Notes: generated by a model from the letters alone, not told the origin. A DNA stretch of 64,000 bases from Caenorhabditis remanei (GCF_010183535.1 NC_071328.1:8122001-8186000), one strand, 5' to 3'. Positions 11,336 through 22,961 are shown, counted from the first letter of the stretch. A program made the numbers and translations.

Positions 11336-13707
11336 ATGCCTTTAACAAAACGGGCGATTTCGCCGGTTAACATAAGTAGGGATACAATCCCGCCTTCAAT
11401 TAACCGCGATGAGCTTCAATGCACTGCCAATGGAACAATCGCCAATCTTATTCATCAATTGAGCTCTCTGAGGTTAGAACATAGTACAAACATACAAGAA
11501 TAATGAAGCCTTTTTAGTAAGCATGCTGAAAACATCTTTGGCGATATTTATCATGGCGCAATGGTTATTCATCACAAAACCAGCACTCTTCAGCAGCGAA
11601 TCAATCGATTGCACTCAAAAGTTGAGCAGTTGGATGCAACTACTGATCAAGGTCCGTTGAAATATAATTTATCCAAGTATACCTGGCTAAAAAAAATATA
11701 GCACTCAAGTTGAACTACCATGATAGTAGAGTACTCAGGCAACTCGATATTAATCTAATTCAAGTAAATTTAGAGACTAACGCGACCCAGTTAGATTGAC
11801 CCACAGTCTAATTAGACTAGCATTTTGTCTAATTAGACTACAATTTTGTCTAATCCAACTAACATACAATCTAAATAGACTTGCCTGTCTAATTAGACTT
11901 TTTAAAACTGTCTATTTAGACTTAAAAACTGTCTAATTAGACTTTCAAAACGAGCTAATCTAACTAGATTGTATTTAGATTGCTATTTTGTCTAATTAGA
12001 CTTTGTTTGTCTAATTAGACTAACATCGAGTTGCCTGAGTAAGTATATCGAGCATCTGATTTAAATTGATCCAATACTCAAAATTCTGTAAATCAACATT
12101 ATTACAGCTTCACTGAATGAGGCAAACATGCGGAAGGCTTTCAAAAGTTCAATGCTTGTTGATCAACATATTTTGGACAGAAGCACTCTACCAACCGCAT
12201 TAGCAGAACAATACGCGATTTGTGATACGCCTCCTGATTTAAATGCATTGAATCAGTTCAGGTACGACATTGAGGCTTTCATGAATACTGATTTACTTGC
12301 GAGATTTCTTTTCAGAGATTCCCAAACGCCCGCGTTGTTGCTCTACACGAATCCATCATTTTTCTTCGAACGTTGGAAGAAAGAGACGCTGAAGGAAGTA
12401 GCGGAACGGCCGAAGCGAGTGAAAAGTCCAAATGATGGAAGTAAAAGCCCAAAGAAACGAAGAAAGCAGCCATCTCAGGGAAATGGACCACTTGGAACAA
12501 CAATGTATAATGATATGCAACACAGAAATCGGCAAATCAGTGGATCGAGAATCAATCAACAAAATGAGGTTTTCTCGTTTCCAGAAGAATATCAAGCACC
12601 ACAAGCACTTGGGCTTCAACTTAATTTTAAAAATCAAAATCAGGTATTTTTTCTTTTTAAAGCTACAGTTCCGGTCAGTACCTTCTTTACTTTCTTCGTT
12701 TCATCCTTCATAATTTCAGCACCCTGCTAATCTCAATATGACGGCACCTCTTGGAATGACAATGCATCATCATCCGCAACAGAATGTGCATCCAAATCAA
12801 CAACGTGGTCCGTCCTCCTCCGCTCACAATAATCGAGGATCTCCGATTATCAAACGACCATCAGAAGCACCTCCTTCTGCTTCTTCTGTCAATTTAGATA
12901 GTCTTCCTCCACCGGATATGTCAATGTTATCGATTGATGATGATGAGGATGATCTACCACCTCCACCACCTTCTCTTGTAATGCATACCTCAATTGCTCA
13001 TCAGCTTCCCACTGAAAATCCTTCGACGATACAGTTTGTCGAACCAAGCGCTGCGCCTCCTACCAATGTGAGTTTCTGTTTCCAAAAATTGAAACTTTAA
13101 TATAATTTTTTGACTTTCGCTATCGCAATAATGGTAGTAACTAGAGATTGTCCATTTTTTACCTTATAATTTACCTTATGTTTCTCTCACTTTGTTGTCC
13201 ATTTTATTCGCTTTTTTCTTCTTAAAAATATACCCCATTCAGATCCCGCCGCCACCTCCTCCGCCACCACCTCCACCACCAATCGGCAACACTGTTGCAG
13301 CAACGTTTGCAGCACCGGTTCCAAAGGTACTATGTGTCTAATAACCAACTCCGTTTTTGAACCTTTTGTTGTTTATTGTGGCTTTGAGCATTTATTTTTT
13401 GAAACTTTTCACAACTTTATTCATATACAAACCCAAATCTACAACAGAAATGAACCATTATTTTCAGATTTCCGCGGGCGGTGAAACCAGTACTTCTAAT
13501 CCTTCACCACCGAAAGACTTGTTAGATGAAATTCGTTCTGGAAAAGAACTGAGAAAAACTCAAAGAGCTGAGGAACAAGCGGCTGATAACCGTGCTTGTG
13601 AGAACAATGTGACCGCTGTTTTGAAAAGACGAATGGAACAAGTGCTTGGAACTGAAACTGATTCTTCAAGCAGTGAAGAAGGAGCTGATGATGACGAATG
13701 GGATTAA
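11336..13707 (+). CDS. wve-1: WAVE/SCAR actin-nucleation regulator
   Basis: Seven exons: 11336-11472, 11518-11651, 12108-12261, 12316-12643, 12720-13067, 13243-13326, 13468-13707; 474 aa. The N-terminus is a WAVE homology domain: MPLTKRAISP start, HQLSSLSKHAENIFGDIY, then RKAFKSSMLVDQHILDRSTLP and YTNPSFFFERWKKE. A basic region and a Pro-rich run (IPPPPPPPPPPPP-like, exon 6) follow. The C-terminus is a complete VCA module: WH2 DLLDEIRSGKELRK, central helix NNVTAVLKRRMEQVLG, and acidic DDDEWD with the terminal Trp that binds Arp2/3. It acts downstream of Rac in the WAVE complex to build branched actin. Intron 2 hosts a foldback element. The 54-nt intron 12262-12315 is a multiple of three with no stop, so retention would insert 18 residues. 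Confidence 0.95.
11733..12040. mobile_element. Foldback element inside wve-1 intron 2
   Basis: Perfect 16-bp terminal inverted repeats ACTCAGGCAACTCGAT (11733-11748) and ATCGAGTTGCCTGAGT (12025-12040) bound a 308-bp element. The interior is packed with repeats of the palindrome TCTAATTAGA and its variants. It fills most of intron 2 of wve-1. Confidence 0.75.
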
Positions 13708-14223
13708 TAACTACCTCCTTCCCAAAACAGTATTTTTCAAACAATTTTCAAACCCAAAAACCTTTTCCATTTTTAAATAAGCTTGTGTAATTTTATTCAT
13801 AATTTATTCTCACTTTTAATTCACCATTCATGTGTAAATATTGCATTTTTCCTCGAAAAAGTTGGATACGGTTTTTCAACTTTCAAAGAAGACGAAGTAC
13901 CACAGTTGTGAGCCAATTTTCTAAACTTTCAATAATTTTTCGGAAATAAAAATATATATCGCTTTTTTATTCTCACTTTCACTTTCTTTCCAATGTTTGT
14001 GGTAGCTCCGCCCCCATCGAGTCTGACTATTTCGCAATCAAATTGAGTCATCTTATGCGTCTTATTAATATATTACTTCACTCATTGCTTGTGTTCCCCG
14101 CACATTTCTCACCAATTTAAATATCAATTTTGAAACAGTTTCCGAAAAACTAGAGTTTTCGTTCAATTACACTTTTTCTCAAATATTCATGTTTAAACTC
14201 ATCCATAAATTTCAGCATCAAAT
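13708..14223. other. Intergenic wve-1 / fdps-1
   Basis: 3' UTR of wve-1 with an AATAAA near 13946, then the fdps-1 upstream region with a GC-box-like CTCCGCCCCC near 14006. The gap of 516 bp is too wide for a typical downstream operon gene. Confidence 0.4.
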
Positions 14224-16415
14224 ATGTTCGCCAGTAGAAAGCTGGTGGAAAAAGCGCTTGGCGAAGTGAAAAAGAAGTTTGTAGGGGTTGTTTCGGCGAA
14301 ATTACCAGCCGATGGAATGGAATACGATTTAGTTCAATATAGGTGTAGAAATGTGAGTATTGAAGTAAAACACGGAAATTATATCGGATGAGTACATGCA
14401 GTTTTCAGTTATTTGACAACACTGTAATCGGTGGGAAATACTCGCGAGCGTCGCTTTGTGTCGACACAATACGAGCACTACAGCCGCATTTACGAGATGA
14501 AACACAGGAGTTACAGGCGGTTTGTGAAGCAGCTGCGACGCTGGAAATTGTGAGTTCCTTAAAAAAGAATTAGTGTAGATTTGAATTGCACCGTTTTCTT
14601 TTTTATTCAATTTCTCTATATCTCAGATTCAAAGTTTCTATCTGATCGCCGACGACATCATGGACAATTCCGAGACACGACGTGGAAAACAGTGTTGGTT
14701 CCGGAGAGAAGGTGTGGGGATGTCGGCTATCAATGACGCCTTCATAATGGATTCATTCGTTGAAGATATTCTTAGACTCGCTCTTCCTGGACATGTCAAT
14801 CTTGACAGATTGTGTGAAGCTTATCGGAAGTCGAAACAAAAAACATTGATTGGACAGGTGAGACGACGAGAGCCGAGCCATAATTCGAACAGAAAACGGC
14901 CCCGAAATGACACATCATAAACAAGAAAGAGTTCTTAAATATTCTTAAATATTAATAATCTTAAATATTAATAATTTTCATTTTAAAATACAACACTTAG
15001 TTCACTTCTGTTGAATTTAGTTGAGGGTGGATTTGAGATTGACGACAGACGAACCGATTCATCGATTGAAGATGAACAATTAAATGAAGATGTCGTCGGT
15101 TTGTTCAATCCAAAACTACTTCTTATCGACTGACAAGTCTTCGTAGACTGATTCTTTCTTCTCAGCGCTTCCTTTCTTTCCTCCACAGAATAGGGCGATT
15201 GCTGGCAAGACGGTGACGGCAAGTACCTAATATCAAACTGTTTTAGTAACTCACCGTTTTACGGCTAAAACTTACGATTGAGATCATCATGATGAGATCG
15301 TGTCAAGATTCGTTGATTGTCAGAATAACTGATTTTTCTCAAGTTTTCAATATTTTATAATCAACAAAGATTATGAAACAGGGGTAATGGGGTGAGGTCA
15401 CGGTCCAGGCTTTACGAGAAACAGAAACGTACACTGACGTGTTCTATATTTTGATGTGCAGAAAATTTTATAGGGTAGGATAGAAGTCAATAAAAACTAG
15501 CGCTCGAAATGGGACGTCCCACTTTTTTCAGGGAATTTTGAAAAATTGTCAGTTTTTGTCGGAGAATTGTGAAACTTTCACAGAATCTGAAGACATCGCT
15601 GGGGACGCGATTCCCAAAGTTTCAAATATAAACGTTTATTTTCAACCGTTTTATCATAATCCAGGACGCGCGGGACGGGGACGCGGGACGTCCCAACTCT
15701 TCCCATTTCGAGCGCTAATAAAAACCCTCTGAATGTAGATCACAGAAGCATCTAACATAACTTCATTGTACTTCATCTGATTGAATTAAAATAATGACAT
15801 ATCTTTCAGTTCCTGGATACATCATCCGTCAATCAAATTTCTTCGTTCACCTGGGATCGTTACGAATTGATGGTTGAGAACAAGACATCTCATTATACAG
15901 TATTCCATCCTCTTCAAATGGCTCTTATCATTTCTGATGTACTTGCTTATCATGGTGCCGTAAAAAAAGCCGCATATCAAATCGGATTCTTGTTTCAATC
16001 GCAGGACGACTTTTTAGATGTTTATGGAGATCCAACGATTACTGGAAAGATTGGAACTGATATACAGGTAATTTTTTCATTGAAAAAACTTTCAAATGTA
16101 CTGATTTTTAATTTTCAGGACGGAAAATGTACGTGGCTTGCCGTTCGTGCTCTCCAAAAAATGCACTCTACACCACAAAAATCTGCTCATCTCATTACTG
16201 ATTTCAAGCAAAGTTTCGGATCTTCTGATCCGGAAAAAATCGAAAAAATCAAGAAAATCTATAATGAGTTGCAATTGAGAGAGGAATTTCGTCGGTTCGA
16301 ACAACACTTTTCTGGTGAAATCAAGAAAAGTATAGCCGAAATTCCGGATGTTATTCAGCCTCTTCGGCCTGTTTTGGACGGTTTCGTGACAAAATTAGTC
16401 AATCGAAATGCCTGA
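14224..16415 (+). CDS. fdps-1: Farnesyl diphosphate synthase
   Basis: Five exons: 14224-14352, 14409-14549, 14627-14857, 15810-16067, 16119-16415; 351 aa, normal length. It condenses dimethylallyl diphosphate with two isopentenyl diphosphates to make farnesyl diphosphate in the mevalonate pathway. The first Asp-rich motif DDIMD starts at Asp99 and is followed by ETRRG; the second, DDFLD, starts at Asp233 in FQSQDDFLDVYGDP. Further family signatures are GGKYSRA, KTSHYTV and GKIGTDIQDGKCTWL. Two aromatic residues (Phe94, Tyr95) at -5/-4 of the first motif are typical of enzymes that stop at C15. Intron 3 (952 nt) contains an antisense microprotein gene and a hAT-like element. Confidence 0.95.
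15116..15290 (-). CDS. 41-aa membrane microprotein, copy A (nested in fdps-1 intron)
   Basis: Minus-strand exons 15290-15276 and 15226-15116 with a 49-nt GT-AG intron; 41 aa. Residues 1-19 (MMISIVLAVTVLPAIALFC) form a single hydrophobic segment. GGKKG and a charged tail ending [14 protein letters not shown] follow. YEDL fits a tyrosine-based sorting signal (YxxO). Copies with identical exon sizes occur at 18504-18754 (broken) and 33087-33266. A CCGTGACC box lies about 106 bp upstream on the same strand, and the 3' flanks of the copies are also related. The gene is entirely within fdps-1 intron 3 in antisense. Function unknown. Confidence 0.65.
15498..15717. mobile_element. hAT-like nonautonomous element in fdps-1 intron 3
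   Basis: Terminal inverted repeats TAGCGCTCGAAATGGGA (15498-15514) and its complement (to 15717), flanked by a perfect 8-bp direct repeat ATAAAAAC (15490-15497 and 15718-15725). An 8-bp duplication is the hAT superfamily signature. The 220-bp interior, including CGGGACGTCCC-type GC-rich runs, encodes nothing recognisable. Confidence 0.75.
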
Positions 16416-17170
16416 TTTTCTCTGTTTTCTTCAGTTTATGGATTTCTTGATGTATATTTTGAATTGTTATAAGTTTATTGGTGGATTTTCTTTATCGGTT
16501 GATTTGCGATGATTCTCTTCTTTCCTTTCTCTGACCATGTTTTATTGATTCTTCATTGAGCTTTCAAATCTTTCATTGGGAAACTTTTTGGTGGTAACTG
16601 GGATTAGACCTTCTGACAGGATTGACAGGTAAAATGATAACCCGAAACAATGATGGAAGTCCTGAAATTCTTCCAATCTCTTGGGACCCTTGTGATCAAT
16701 TGAATTTCTTTCCGATCCCCTGCCAGGAAAGGGGTAGAATAAGGATGACCTAGAAAAGGGTACGATGCAAAAGCTAGTCCACGCCATTAGGTCGGTTGCC
16801 GCCATATGGCGCGATGGTGAATTATTTCGGAATGCCTGTTTTATTTTCTCGCCTGTAAAATGCTTTAAGAAATAAGGTCTAGCTTTTTCTAGTCAGAATC
16901 CTCGTTCTCCATCACAGTTTCCCGCTGAAAGTTCGTCACTTGATATATTTATTTAAATAATGCGAAAATATTTTATTCATTTAACTTAAATTATTTATAT
17001 GAATGCTTTGTCTTTTCTCTGGTTCCGAAGAACCCATCCTTAAAACTCTCTGTAGTTAGACCGTTTTATGTTCGGTATTTTTCAAATATTTTCTTCATTT
17101 TACATTAAATTATTCTCACAAAAATACTATATTGCTTATCTTTTAATGCGATTTCAGCACTAATATCGAG
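16416..17170. other. Intergenic fdps-1 / hda-3
   Basis: 3' flank of fdps-1 and hda-3 upstream sequence. A block with higher GC (about 16590-16850) contains a short hairpin-like GCCGCCATATGGCGCG; it has no coding pattern and I cannot match it to a known RNA. Confidence 0.35.
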
Positions 17171-19396
17171 ATGCCAACTTCACTTCAACACTCAAAACCA
17201 CGTGTCTCGTATTATTATGATGGAGATTTCGGAAATTTCTATTACGGACAGGGACACCCGATGAAACCACATCGAGTTAGAATGACACACAGTTTGATTG
17301 TCAATTACGGATTGTATCGGGCTTTGAATGTGATGGTAAGACAGGAAAAACGAAGAACTGTTGTTTTCCTGACGCAAAAATTTCAGCGGCCTGCGCGAGC
17401 TTCGTTTTACGAAATGACTCGTTACCACTCGGATGATTACATCAATTTTCTTCGACAAGTGAAGTCTGACAATATTTCAACTCTTACTGATCAAATGACA
17501 CGTTTCTCAGTTGGTGAAGACTGTCCAGTATTCGATGGAATGTATGAATTTTGTCAGTTATCATGTGGAGGATCCCTCGCTGCTGCAGCCCAATTGAACA
17601 GAAAAGAGTCAGATATTGCAATTAATTGGATGGGTGGACTTCATCATGCAAAGAAATCAGAAGCTTCAGGGTTCTGCTATTCGAATGATATCGTTTTAGC
17701 GATTCTAGAATTGTTAAAAGTTCACAAAAGAGTTCTCTACATAGATATTGATGTTCATCATGGTGATGGAGTTGAAGAGGCCTTTTATACAACTGATAGA
17801 GTAATGACGGTCTCGTTTCATAAACATGGAGAATATTTCCCAGGAACCGGAGATTTAAAAGGTAAAAGGCTTTCTCGAAAACGAGTTGGATTTATTTATT
17901 ACAACCGACTTTTTTAGACGTTGGAGCTGGACACGGCAAATATTACGCATTGAACGTTCCGCTCCGAGATGGTGTTGATGATTTTACATACGAAAGAATT
18001 TTCCAAACAGTTATGGGCGAAGTGATGGCACGGTTCCAACCAGAAGCAGTTGTTCTCCAATGCGGAGCTGATTCCTTGGCTGGAGATCGACTTGGAGTAT
18101 TCAATTTGACTACATATGGACATGGAAAATGCGTGGAGTACATGAAAAGTTTCAATGTTCCTCTGTTGCTTGTCGGTGGTGGTGGATATACTATTCGAAA
18201 CGTTTCAAGATGCTGGGTGTACGAAACGTCGATTGCTTTAAATTTGGATGTTGCTGATGGTAATGCTTTATTTTGGATAGAACTGACATAATATGAAAAA
18301 GGAATAATCGGCAATAACTAAATGTCGCTAAACTAAAAAATTCGAATTAATTTTAAAATCTCTTTTTCTAAAATACGATCATTTCATAGTGTTCAGTTCT
18401 AGTCAAAGATAAGGTTTGACGACGGACGACTGGCAACTTTATTCATTGTTTAAAAATGAACACTTAAATGAAAACAATGTCAATTGTCGCTCCCAATCCA
18501 CAATTACTTCTTATCGACTGACAAGTCCTCGTAGACTGATTCTTTTTTCTGTCCGCCACCTTTCTTTCATCCGCAATATAGGGCGATTGTCGGCAAGACC
18601 ATGATGGCAAGTACATGAAAATAAATAATAGCGATGGGTTTTTGATGTAAGGTTAAGGATAATCTTGTAGCAGTTTTTTGCTTTGAAAGCCAGCTAACTA
18701 GATGTAGTCAGTACCAGCCGAACTGTTTATAAAACTTACGATAGAAATCATCATAGCGAGATTGATTCAAGATTTTTCAGTTATCAGAATAACCGAACTT
18801 TCCTAATGGTTTATTAAATACTAACGCACAAGGAATAATGAAGTGGTCACGGGGGTGAAAAACAATTATGAGCGTATTTGTTTTCTGTAATCATTAATTA
18901 AATGACCGATGTTCATTTAATGTTTTTTTCAGATCTTCCCGTGAACGATTACTTCGAATACTTCATCCCAGACTACAAACTTCATATAAAACCACTCACA
19001 ACTCTAATCAATTTCAATACTCCAGAATTCATTGATCAGACGATTGTCTCCCTTTTAGAAAATTTGAAACAACTCCCTCATGTCCCGTCAGTTCAAATGC
19101 ATCCCACTTCAATCAGTTCTGATGCAGTTGTGAAGACTTTCGATCAGAGTCTTCGAAGAGATCACCAGAACGATGACGTAAGCATATTTTGTCTTCTATA
19201 GAAGTTAGTATCATATTTTCAGATACGAGAGTCACGTTTCGATGAAGATGTTAGAGTGGAAAATTCTTCAGAATTCTACGATGCTCGGGAGCCAACTTCG
19301 AGAAACACTCAATCCAACAAGCGGCAGCGAAACATGAACACTGCAGAAGTGGAAGGTTTCAAAAAGACACGAATCGGAGAGGAAGATGATGTGTGA
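17171..19396 (+). CDS. hda-3: Class I histone deacetylase
   Basis: Five exons: 17171-17335, 17387-17861, 17918-18259, 18933-19177, 19223-19396; 466 aa. The deacetylase domain covers about residues 10-375. Catalytic features: paired His141-His142 in [16 protein letters not shown], zinc ligands Asp177 and His179 in [15 protein letters not shown] with nearby Asp175, a third ligand in [13 protein letters not shown], and the catalytic Tyr in [10 protein letters not shown]. It is therefore expected to be active, removing acetyl groups from histone lysines in corepressor complexes. The C-terminal ~90 residues are charged and divergent. Intron 1 (51 nt) is a multiple of three without stop. Intron 3 holds an antisense pseudogene of the 41-aa microprotein. 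The symbol rests on family plus gene order. Confidence 0.9.
18504..18754 (-). pseudogene. 41-aa membrane microprotein, copy B, inactivated (in hda-3 intron)
   Basis: Minus-strand relic of the microprotein family: exon 1 18754-18740 with a good GTAAGT donor, exon 2 region 18614-18504, the same exon sizes (15 and 111 nt) as the intact copies. Two lesions are visible: the acceptor AG before GTACTTGCC is now AT, and a GGA codon has become TGA (18567-18569) right after the hydrophobic segment. The downstream part, including the [11 protein letters not shown] tail, is otherwise in frame. It lies antisense inside intron 3 of hda-3. A CCGTGACC box about 91 bp upstream is retained. Confidence 0.7.
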
Positions 19397-19865
19397 AAGA
19401 TGGATTCTTCTTGTTTACCTGACAGTTTTATTTTCTGGTTTATTTCATACTACTCTCCTTTTCTAATTCACACACTATCACTGGAAACTAACTTTGTATA
19501 ATTCGATGTTTTTAAAATCAAACATAATTTTCTAAATTTCCTCGAATCTCATTTAAACTTCCGATCAATATACCAAAATCCCCCGAATATGATTCTCATA
19601 ACTCTTCCACTCCAACTGTCGTCAATTGTGATGCAACTGTGTGGACACCGTCCCGCGCAAATGCACTGCCATCAGAATTTCGAATTTTCTCTTTTCCTGC
19701 CGGCGCCTACTTTTTTCTGCGTTTTGTGCAATTCTTATCGACTTTCTTTTTTTAAAAAAAAGCTTCGTATGAGTTTCTTGAAATGTTCCGTCATAAAAGA
19801 GCGATTTTCACTCGTTAAATATTTAAAGTTTTGTCATTGATTATTGAAAATCTGTATTTTTAAGA
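19397..19865. other. Intergenic hda-3 / mag-1
   Basis: 3' UTR of hda-3 and the upstream region of mag-1; a GC-richer stretch near 19640-19730 probably belongs to the mag-1 promoter. No additional gene seen. Confidence 0.4.
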
Positions 19866-20377
19866 ATGAGTGCTGACGAGGAGAAATCCGCCGATTTCTA
19901 CGTGCGATACTACGTTGGACATAAGGTTTGGATCTGAAAAACTATTCTGCTTTTGAATTAATTATCGTTATTTCTCAGGGAAAGTTCGGTCACGAGTTCC
20001 TTGAGTTCGAATTCCGCCCAAATGGTGCTCTTCGCTACGCGAATAACTCGAACTACAAAAACGATACAATGATCCGCAAGGAGGCTACCGTCTCAGAGTC
20101 TGTGCTCAATGAGTTGAAGCGTATCATCGAAGACTCGGAGATCATGCAGGAAGACGACGAAAACTGGCCTGAGCCTGACAAGATTGGACGGCAAGAGCTC
20201 GAAATTCTCTACAAAAATGAGCACATTTCGTTCACAACTGGAAAAATCGGCGCGTTGGCCGATGTCAACAACTCAAAGGACCCAGACGGTCTCCGCTCAT
20301 TCTACTATCTGGTTCAGGATCTCAAGTGCCTCGTCTTCTCTCTTATCGGACTTCACTTCAAGATTAAGCCAATCTAA
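19866..20377 (+). CDS. mag-1: Mago nashi, exon junction complex subunit
   Basis: Two exons, 19866-19925 and 19979-20377; 152 aa, essentially the universal Mago length. The sequence is near-invariant for the family: [49 protein letters not shown], and the end [13 protein letters not shown]. Mago pairs with Y14/RBM8A and clamps eIF4A3 in the exon junction complex, affecting mRNA localisation and surveillance; in C. elegans it is needed for germline sex determination. Start chosen at the first ATG, directly before the conserved core. Confidence 0.97.
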
Positions 20378-20926
20378 AGGTTCTCTAAATTGTAAAGTTC
20401 TCGCAATTCTCATATTAAATCTGATCCGAATTTTCATGTTTCCACAAAAAACTGATATACATTTTTATCAATTAAATTATTCTTTTTGTTTTACGCTCTA
20501 AATAAATCTCGAAACATTGAAAGAGGAAAGCGGTGAATTTGACTTTATCTTCCGACATTCGTCTACAACTGCATCAAGACAATCAATCATTTTATTTTGT
20601 TACAAGAATTCGCATACACGTAAACATTTGCTGGAAAACTTTTCTTCTTCAGACCTGCAGCCTAACTTATTCAAGCCCGTTCCAGTCCCTCTCTACCAGT
20701 TTTTGTTTACTCTACTACTTCCGAACGCGTTGCGGAATTCTTTTCGTGCCAAAAACTCCGTGCTTCTGGAGATTTTAGACATCCATGTAAAATCATGTAT
20801 CTATGTAAAAACAAATTTATATAACTTTCATGAAAGAACCGAAGAAAAGAAGATGAATTGGGATAAAAATAGATTGAAGAGACAAAAAGGCACGTATACT
20901 ATAGTTTGAAAAAAATTGAGAAGGAC
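20378..20926. other. Convergent 3' region mag-1 / ubc-12
   Basis: Between the stop codons of two convergent genes. AT-rich with 3' UTR character (AATAAA near 20500 on plus). Open stretches here (for example 20517-20909) have no homology pattern and are treated as noise. Confidence 0.45.
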
Positions 20927-21542
20927 TCAGCAGTATCTCTGGATGTATTCACGAGCACGGTGCTTAAACGCTTCGCGGTTTTGAGTCCATTGTTGAGCGG
21001 CCTGGATATTGAGGGCATCGTCGAAGTCAATTAGGTCCGTGAATAGAGCGACGAGTCCGTGAACAACTTCAAGGAGATTTCGGGTTGGCCGCCATCCGAA
21101 CTGATCCAATGAATTTTGTCGAAGAATCGACAAACAGATCGAACCGTCTTCGTTGATATTTGGATGCCAGACTTTTGTGAGGCACTTGACAATAGGTGGC
21201 ATATTATTGTACTCGGGTGGAACCGTGATTTTGAAACGGAACACTCCTCCCTTATAAATTCCTTCCTGTGGTGTCACTGTTAAATCCAACTCATGCAACT
21301 TCGAGGTCGATGGAACTTGGAGATTCCATAGACGCTGGTTTCGGAGACTGCTTTCGAGATCCTTCATTTCTGAAACAAAAATTTTGGAAGTTTATGAAAA
21401 TAATAGAATGCCTTGCTTGGGTTACAAGATTTTCTACAAGGACGTTACCTTGAGCAAGAAGCTTGTCACGAACGGCTATACGTGTTTCGAGATAGTGACG
21501 ATCGTCGTCATTGCCATTGATTCGATTTTGAAGATTGAACAT
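20927..21542 (-). CDS. ubc-12: NEDD8-conjugating E2 enzyme, UBE2F-like
   Basis: Minus-strand exons 21542-21449 and 21369-20927; 178 aa. The N-terminus MFNLQNRINGNDDDRHYLET then RIAVRDKLLAQE matches the UBE2F-type extension (RVSVRDKLLVKE). The UBC core has LTVTPQEGIYKGG, WHPNINEDGSICLSILRQ with the catalytic Cys at about residue 110 and the upstream HPN, then the UBE2F-like segment ...TDLIDFDDALNIQAA. It carries NEDD8 as a thioester from the NAE E1 to cullins, activating cullin-RING ligases. The C-terminus EYIQRYC also fits UBE2F. The symbol is based on family and gene order; UBE2F versus UBE2M naming in nematodes should be checked. Confidence 0.9.
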
Positions 21543-21931
21543 CAAGCTATAAAAAAAGCAAGTTCAACCGGAAAAGTTGAAGAATTGGGATCATCAAGCA
21601 TTACAGACGGTGCATAATTTTGAGACTATCAATATATTCATCAAAATTAACATAGTTTTGGGCATTCACATAACTAAAACCGGTAAAACACCCAACATTA
21701 TCAAAACTAGCGAGCAACTATGAGCAATGTTCAAAAGTGACAAATTTTCAGCTGAAATGTCGAAATGTGACATTCTAGAGCGTTCTGAACGTGGTGAGGC
21801 AGGTTCGATAAGGAGGCGGAGATTAATTTGCAGCTGCGGCAGTTTGTTTTCGCAGCAGCCGCACGCTTTTACTTTTGAGAGGCAGTGACTAACATTTGAA
21901 CTCTAGGCTCATCGTTCGTCCCAAAATCGAA
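21543..21931. promoter_or_regulatory. Divergent promoter region ubc-12 / RRM gene
   Basis: Upstream of both ubc-12 (minus) and the RRM gene at 21932 (plus). It contains the conserved RRM-gene motif GGCGGAGATTAATTTGCAGC at 21816-21835, continuing TGCGGC to 21841, the counterpart of 9333-9360 and 24414-24440. Confidence 0.5.
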
Positions 21932-22633
21932 ATGTCTGGTCAAGGATTCTCTGTCTACGGTTAGTTTACGTTTGAAGTTATAGTAATAATCAGAAATGCT
22001 GGAGGTTTAGTTGCTATTCAAATCAGAATTAAAAAAAATTCTGGCCTAAAATTTTTGAAAAAATATGTGTCTTGAGTTTACTCACTACATTAAGACTTAT
22101 TATAGTAAGCTTGCTATAGTAAGCTGTGAATGACCATAGCTTGTTCCAGTACCTCAACTAGTTGGAAAAAATCTTGGTTATCGATTTTTTGATAAATAAA
22201 ATTTTTCTAACCCAAAGTATTTTTTAAGCTTTTGTTTTTTTTTCAGTCGGAAACGCTCCATTCCAAACTTCCGAGGAAGAAATCGGAAATTTCTTCAGCA
22301 ATGTTGGAAATGTGACAAACGTCAGGTAAGGCAATTAAAGTTCGTTTTCAAACACTAGTATTTTCTCTACACTATTATCATGCTCTCAATTTCCGGGGAA
22401 AATTTTTAGACTAAAATATTATGATAAGAGTTGTGTTACGTACGTTAGAAGCGCTACCTTCGTAAACAATTTCAATTTTTAGAATCGTCTATGACCGCGA
22501 GACTGGGCGACCAAGAGGATTCGCATTCGTCGAGTTCGCTGATGAGGCCGGAGCTCAAAAGGCTGTCCAAGAACTCAATGGAGCCGAGTTCAATGGAAGA
22601 CAACTTCGCGTCAACCTTGCTAACAACAAGTAG
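21932..22633 (+). CDS. Small single-RRM RNA-binding protein
   Basis: Exons 21932-21959 (28 nt), 22247-22325 (79 nt), 22483-22633 (151 nt); 85 aa, one residue longer than its paralogues (LANNK end). One RRM: RNP2 FSVYVGNA, RNP1 RGFAFVEF, with YDRETGRP before it. Exon sizes and the protein start MSGQGFSVY show common descent with the genes at 8792, 10059 and 24536. The conserved upstream motif lies about 90 bp before the ATG. CstF64-like RRM; RNA target unknown. Confidence 0.9.
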
Positions 22634-22961
22634 ATTCCATTCCAAACATTCCATATCGCGTTTTTTATTGTTTGTAAGATCTCGAAGAATAATAAACCGT
22701 TAAACTGTTTGTCTTCTGTTAATATACAATCAATCTTATTTAATGAGCCGCTAAGGGTTGTCCGGCTTGAATGCTACTTTGAAACTTGATGATGACAAAT
22801 TTATTTTACAAAACTAAATTAGTGGTACGGTTTTTTCTTGCTATATTTACATATTTCTACGTAGTGTAATGCTGACTAGCTCACGAAATTCAGAATCAGA
22901 AAAACCTTATCGACTCGTCTAGTTTCAGCTGATCAGAACAACCATTAACCGACTCGCAAAT
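22634..22961. other. Intergenic RRM gene / exo-3
   Basis: 3' UTR with AATAAACC near 22688 and the short exo-3 upstream region. Nothing else visible. Confidence 0.4.

Noticed and set aside
11336..20377. wve-1, fdps-1, hda-3 and mag-1 as one operon
   Set aside because: All are on plus, but the gaps (516, 755 and 469 bp) are larger than the roughly 100 bp usual for SL2-spliced downstream genes, and each has its own upstream region.
20517..20909. 130-codon open frame between mag-1 and ubc-12
   Set aside because: Lies in the convergent 3' region, has no recognisable motif and no start context.
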